Below, in pieces: positions 6,263-8,455 of a stretch of DNA of 8,455 nt. The notes beneath the pieces were generated by a model. The model did no database searches. It saw nothing but the letters and a program-made list of their open reading frames with translations, and had not been told where the DNA came from. Source of the DNA: SIG440 sp045645485 (GTDB lineage Bacteria; Bacillota; Clostridia; Monoglobales; Monoglobaceae). Location: the NCBI GenBank assembly GCA_045645485.1, contig JAZRIX010000071.1:1-8455 (forward strand). Direction: 5' to 3'. How positions within the stretch are numbered: the stretch's first letter is position 1; every line of letters starts with the position of its first letter. The position numbers were made by a program, and so were the translations under genes.

Positions 6263-6685
6263 GTGTTTGTAAAACAAATATCTGTTTTTGTAGAAAACAG
6301 ACCGGGACAACTCGGGAAAATAACAAAAATTTTAAAGAAAAATAATGTTGATATCCGCGCGTTCAGTGTGTCGGATACTGTGGAATTTGGCATATTGCGT
6401 CTTATTGTGAACAAGCCGGAGCTTGCGGCACAGGTGTTGAGAGATGGAGGCTTTACGGCACAGACAACCGATGTTGTTGTAGCTGTTATGAAAGACCGTA
6501 TAGGTGCATTTGATGAAATCGTGACCTATCTGGGTGCGGAAGGAATAGATATTTGCTATGTATATTCTTTTATAGGAGAGATTGCCGCAACAGGCAGAGT
6601 TGCAATACGTACAGATAATATGGAGAAAACCTTTGACATTCTCAAATCAAAAGGAATTGAACTGTCAGAGCAAGAGGATGTGTGA
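6263..6685 (+). CDS. Tandem ACT-domain protein
   Basis: A 140-aa protein made of two ACT domains (about residues 3-66 and 70-136) with no attached enzyme. The first domain has the classic opening KQISVFVENRPGQLG, where the Asn-Arg-Pro-Gly turn is the usual ligand-proximal loop, then DIRAFSVSDTVEFGILRLIV. The second opens with VVVAVMKDRIGAFDEI, with the Pro-Gly replaced by Ile-Gly, and continues with GIDICYVYSF. ACT domains bind amino acids or related small molecules and usually control enzymes or transcription; stand-alone ACT-ACT proteins are common in Clostridia, often beside phenylacetate-CoA ligase genes. The start at GTG 6263 is 1 nt after the previous stop and about 7 nt after a GGGGGGA ribosome site. 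The in-frame ATG at 6236 lies inside the previous gene. Placement directly after peptidases suggests sensing of released amino acids. Confidence 0.88.
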   Translation: MFVKQISVFVENRPGQLGKITKILKKNNVDIRAFSVSDTVEFGILRLIVNKPELAAQVLRDGGFTAQTTDVVVAVMKDRIGAFDEIVTYLGAEGIDICYVYSFIGEIAATGRVAIRTDNMEKTFDILKSKGIELSEQEDV

Positions 6686-6687
6686 TT

Positions 6688-7071
6688 ATGGAAAAGAAGA
6701 TGTGTATTTTGTATGACAACAGAGCGTGTGACAATTGCGGAGAATGTAATATGTGTGACCTTGACCCAAAGAAGGTCTGTGACAGCTGCGGAGCCTGTCT
6801 GGATATGGATGATGATTACAATACCCTTGATGTTGATTTGACCTTTGAGGGCGGGGATGATCCTGAAATGCTCAGTTTTGAAGAATTATTTCCTGACGAA
6901 GCTTTTGGCGGTGACAGAGCTTGGGATGAGGATGAAGAAGCTGAGGATTCGAACTATGAAGACTATGACGATTTTGATGAGCGTGACGGATTTTATGAAG
7001 CCGAAGATTTTGATTATGATGACGAAGATGATTTAAGTCGTGACTTTGGTGATTTGTTCGGAAAAAGATAA
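6688..7071 (+). CDS. Cysteine-rich protein with long acidic tail
   Basis: A 127-aa protein of unknown function. The N-terminus carries eight cysteines: Cys6, then CDNCGECNMC (14, 17, 20, 23) and CDSCGAC (31, 34, 37). The regular C-x2-C spacing suggests an Fe-S cluster or zinc sites, but the classical ferredoxin Cys-Pro is missing. Residues 40-127 are over 40 % Asp/Glu with several Tyr and Phe (EDYDDFDERDGFYEAEDF), probably disordered, and could bind cations, basic proteins or nucleic-acid-binding partners. The start at ATG 6688 lies 2 nt after the ACT gene stop and 9 nt after AGAGGA; the GTG at 6682 would overlap and lies too near the ribosome site. It is the last gene before the terminator at 7079-7132. 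I do not recognise a named family. Confidence 0.82.
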   Translation: MEKKMCILYDNRACDNCGECNMCDLDPKKVCDSCGACLDMDDDYNTLDVDLTFEGGDDPEMLSFEELFPDEAFGGDRAWDEDEEAEDSNYEDYDDFDERDGFYEAEDFDYDDEDDLSRDFGDLFGKR

Positions 7072-7078
7072 AATATGA

Positions 7079-7137
7079 AAAAACTGCTGAGACCCAAAAA
7101 TTTCAGATAAATACTTGGGCTCAGCAGTTTTTGTTTT
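7079..7137. terminator. Bidirectional terminator closing the M42 operon
   Basis: A 13-bp stem pairs 7079-7091 with 7120-7132. After a one-base bulge it continues as CCCAA/TTGGG (7093-7097 with 7115-7119). The loop is 17 nt. T-runs follow on the plus strand (TTTTTGTTTTT) and on the minus strand, so it can end both the operon and the minus-strand gene at 7161-7481. Confidence 0.85.
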
Positions 7138-7160
7138 TGAAACTATATGTACTGATTTTT

Positions 7161-7481
7161 TTAGTTTCTTTTCTCGCCGCAATGAGGACAAAATGTAACT
7201 GTTGCATCTATTGCCTTGCCGCATTTACTGCAAAAAACGGAAGCAGTAGACTGAGTCGGTGCAGGTGAGTTATATCCTGCTGAGAACTGTTTGCCGATGA
7301 ATTTTATAACTTCTCCAAAAAGACAGGGAACAGCAACGGCGAGGCAAGCAAACCACATAAAAAAGACAAAACCTGTGAATGCTAGGTTGGTAAATGCGTT
7401 GCCTGTCACTATAAGAATAAGATAAACAAACAAGTCCAGAACGGCTGTAACTGCCGCAATAATTCCTATTTTCTTTCTCAC
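7161..7481 (-). CDS. Small membrane protein with C-terminal zinc ribbon
   Basis: A 106-aa protein with two hydrophobic segments (about 5-27 and 33-57), a short linker rich in Ser, Pro and Thr (67-81) and a C-terminal zinc ribbon FCSKCGK...TFCPHCGEK whose ligands are Cys84, Cys87, Cys98 and Cys101. This layout (helices plus a zinc-ribbon tail, or the reverse) is widespread in Firmicutes small proteins of unknown role; the ribbon probably faces the cytoplasm. The start at GTG 7481 follows AAAGG by about 10 nt. An in-frame ATG at 7568 would add 29 residues, but the promoter found at 7515-7543 would then lie inside the gene, so the GTG is preferred. It is a single gene ending at the shared terminator. 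Confidence 0.75.
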   Translation of the reverse strand: MRKKIGIIAAVTAVLDLFVYLILIVTGNAFTNLAFTGFVFFMWFACLAVAVPCLFGEVIKFIGKQFSAGYNSPAPTQSTASVFCSKCGKAIDATVTFCPHCGEKRN

Positions 7482-7514
7482 AAAACAACAACCTTTCTTT
7501 TGTATTATAAGTTG

Positions 7515-7543
7515 ATTATACAATGACTCAGGAATTATGTCAA
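7515..7543 (-). promoter_or_regulatory. Strong promoter of the zinc-ribbon membrane protein
   Basis: On the minus strand TTGACA (complement of 7538-7543) and TATAAT (complement of 7515-7520) are separated by exactly 17 bp. Transcription would begin near 7508, giving a leader of roughly 27 nt before GTG 7481. A second TATAAT (complement of 7504-7509) lies just downstream. Confidence 0.85.
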
Positions 7544-7573
7544 TACAAATTGTTGCAATGTGTTTCAACTTTT

Positions 7574-7587
7574 ATGCGGAAGGCTGC
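7574..7587. repeat. 14-bp direct repeat, copy 1
   Basis: ATGCGGAAGGCTGC occurs exactly here and again at 7780-7793, 206 bp apart. Each copy marks the left edge of a unit made of mirrored ppdK tail, terminator hairpin and ppdK tail. Confidence 0.85.
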
Positions 7588-7602
7588 TATCGTAGATAAC
7601 AA

Positions 7603-7630
7603 AAGAGGGCTACCGAGTGGTAACCCTCTT
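7603..7630 (-). terminator. Terminator hairpin attached to the duplicated ppdK tail
   Basis: The stem pairs 7603-7609 with 7624-7630 and, after one mismatch, 7611-7614 with 7619-7622; the loop is 4 nt. On the minus strand it is followed by TTTT. It stands at the same place relative to the duplicated ppdK tail as the terminator at 7807-7834 does to the real gene end, but with a different stem sequence. Confidence 0.7.
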
Positions 7631-7651
7631 AAATTATCAAAAAATGATATT

Positions 7652-7677
7652 ATTTCATATCCTTGATAGCAGCCTGC
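7652..7677 (-). pseudogene. Duplicated 3' tail of ppdK (QAAIKDMK-stop)
   Basis: On the minus strand these bases encode QAAIKDMK and a TAA stop, the same eight residues and stop that end the ppdK gene at 7853-7878. Five codons differ only at third positions (GCT/GCA, ATC/ATT, AAG/AAA, GAT/GAC style), and the following TAAT is shared. Similarity to ppdK ends upstream of the Gln codon, where a non-coding hairpin block begins. It has no start and cannot make a protein alone. It may be the end of a lost second ppdK copy, or a gene-end copy left by an insertion or duplication. Confidence 0.6.
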
Positions 7678-7779
7678 CGGAGCGTTAAGAAAAGGTGCCT
7701 GTGGCACGTTTTTAGCGTAGGATTGCAAAATGCAAGGCATTTTGGTGATTGGGACAAAACGCAAGGCGTTTTAACCATC
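7676..7779. repeat. Three-hairpin block, possible miniature mobile repeat
   Basis: About 100 bp with three stem-loops: GTGCC-TGT-GGCAC inside longer imperfect arms (about 7683-7716), AAAATGC-AAG-GCATTTT (7727-7743) and AAAACGC-AAG-GCGTTTT (7756-7772). The last two share an AAG loop and an identical design. The edges carry near-matching inverted ends (GCCTGCCG near 7672 and CGGAAGGC near 7784). There is no ORF. The build resembles a REP- or MITE-like palindromic element, but whether it recurs in the genome cannot be seen here. Confidence 0.5.
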
Positions 7780-7793
7780 ATGCGGAAGGCTGC
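7780..7793. repeat. 14-bp direct repeat, copy 2
   Basis: Exact second copy of ATGCGGAAGGCTGC (first at 7574-7587). Bases 7788-7802 continue into a 15-bp segment that is the exact inverse of ppdK codons at 7863-7877. Confidence 0.85.
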
Positions 7794-7802
7794 AATTAAA
7801 GA

Positions 7803-7834
7803 AAAAAAGAGGAATGTCAAAAGACATTCCTCTT
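7803..7834 (-). terminator. Terminator of ppdK
   Basis: A perfect 12-bp stem pairs 7807-7818 with 7823-7834 around a 4-nt loop. On the minus strand the stem is followed by a T-run. It begins 19 nt after the ppdK stop codon. Confidence 0.9.
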
Positions 7835-7852
7835 AGATATAACTAAACGTTA

Positions 7853-8455
7853 TTATTTCATGTCTTTAATTGCAGCCTGAGCAGCAGCCAGTCTTGCAAT
7901 CGGAACACGGAAAGGTGAACATGAAACATAGTCAAGTCCAATCTTGTGGCAGAATTCAACAGATACGGGGTCGCCGCCGTGTTCACCGCAGATACCGCAG
8001 TGGATTGCGGGACGAACCTTCTTACCCTTTTCAACAGCCATTTCCATGAGCTGACCAACACCTGTCTGGTCGAGCTTTGCAAAGGGATCGTTTTCGAAGA
8101 TCTTTGCATCATAGTAAGCGTCAAGGAACTTACCTGCATCGTCACGTGAGAAGCCGTATGTCATCTGTGTAAGGTCGTTTGTACCGAAGCAGAAGAATTC
8201 AGCTTCTGTTGCGATTGCGTCAGCTGTGAGACAAGCTCTGGGGATTTCCATCATTGTACCAACTTCGTAGTGGAGGTCAGCACCAGCAGCTGCGATTTCA
8301 GCATCAGCTGTTGCAACAACGTCTTTCTTAACGTAGTTGAATTCCTTCAGGTCGCCGGGAAGGGGAATCATGATTTCGGGAACAACGTTCCAGTCAGGAT
8401 GAGCCTTCTTAACATTGATAGCCGCACGGATAACAGCCTTTGTCTGCATCTTTGC
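7853..8455 (-). CDS. ppdK: Pyruvate phosphate dikinase, C-terminal part (cut by window edge)
   Basis: The last 200 residues of pyruvate, phosphate dikinase, a cytosolic enzyme that interconverts pyruvate, ATP and phosphate with phosphoenolpyruvate, AMP and pyrophosphate; in Clostridia it links glycolysis and gluconeogenesis. The visible part belongs to the PEP/pyruvate-binding barrel: PEIMIPLPG, GTMMEIPRACLTAD, FFCFGTNDLTQMTYGFSRDD, then IHCGICGEHGGDPVSVEFCH with the catalytic Cys of the CGICGEHGG motif, and the family ending GLDYVSCSPFRVPIARLAAA. The reading frame runs off the right edge, so the N-terminal nucleotide-binding and swivelling phosphohistidine domains are outside the window. The ATG near 8449 is internal Met, not the start. 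The stop at 7853-7855 is followed by a strong terminator. Its last codons are duplicated at 7652-7677. Confidence 0.97.
   Translation of the reverse strand, partial: AKMQTKAVIRAAINVKKAHPDWNVVPEIMIPLPGDLKEFNYVKKDVVATADAEIAAAGADLHYEVGTMMEIPRACLTADAIATEAEFFCFGTNDLTQMTYGFSRDDAGKFLDAYYDAKIFENDPFAKLDQTGVGQLMEMAVEKGKKVRPAIHCGICGEHGGDPVSVEFCHKIGLDYVSCSPFRVPIARLAAAQAAIKDMK

Noticed and set aside
7482..7568. 29-residue N-terminal extension of the zinc-ribbon protein
   Set aside because: A perfect TTGACA-17-TATAAT promoter lies inside it, and the GTG at 7481 has a ribosome site and starts directly before the first membrane helix.
7574..7793. CRISPR-like repeat arrangement
   Set aside because: There are only two direct repeats 206 bp apart, joined by hairpins and gene-tail copies; no regular repeat-spacer pattern.

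Overview
The window looks like a low-GC Gram-positive anaerobe of the class Clostridia, probably a gut Oscillospiraceae/Ruminococcaceae-type genome. This rests on AT-rich intergenic DNA, strong AGGAG-type ribosome sites, canonical TTGACA/TATAAT promoters, frequent TTG and GTG starts, a pyruvate phosphate dikinase gene, and an ACT-ACT protein of a type common in Clostridia. The species cannot be named from the sequence alone.

Layout. Positions 11-225 hold a GC-rich block that folds into a multi-branched structure closed by a 12-bp helix, with a -10 hexamer just before it. I call it a structured non-coding RNA; the raiA-motif class is a candidate I could not verify. A possible 57-aa ORF (295-468) and a stretch without a recognised gene follow. 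A tRNA-Pro(GGG) on the minus strand (701-777) has its own promoter and terminator. A 90-aa exported or membrane-anchored protein with an Ada-like zinc-binding tail (1017-1289, +) converges on a Na+/phosphate cotransporter with a PhoU-like tail (1341-3110, -), and one bidirectional terminator lies between them.

Positions 3341-7071 form a tight five-gene plus-strand operon behind one strong promoter: two intact M42 metallo-aminopeptidases, a third M42 homologue that has lost most catalytic and metal-binding residues, a tandem ACT-domain protein, and a cysteine-rich protein with a very acidic tail. The spacings are overlaps or gaps of 1-2 nt, so the genes are probably translationally coupled. 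The simplest reading is a peptide-degradation module with an attached amino-acid sensor; the roles of the pseudo-peptidase and the Cys/acidic protein are open.

Downstream, on the minus strand, lie a small two-helix membrane protein with a zinc ribbon (7161-7481) and the 3' end of ppdK (7853-8455, cut by the window edge). Between them, positions 7574-7852 contain a second, diverged copy of the last codons of ppdK with its own terminator, mirrored copies of each tail, and a roughly 100-bp block of three hairpins. This is the most unusual DNA architecture in the window, and the M42 pseudoenzyme operon is the most unusual gene set.
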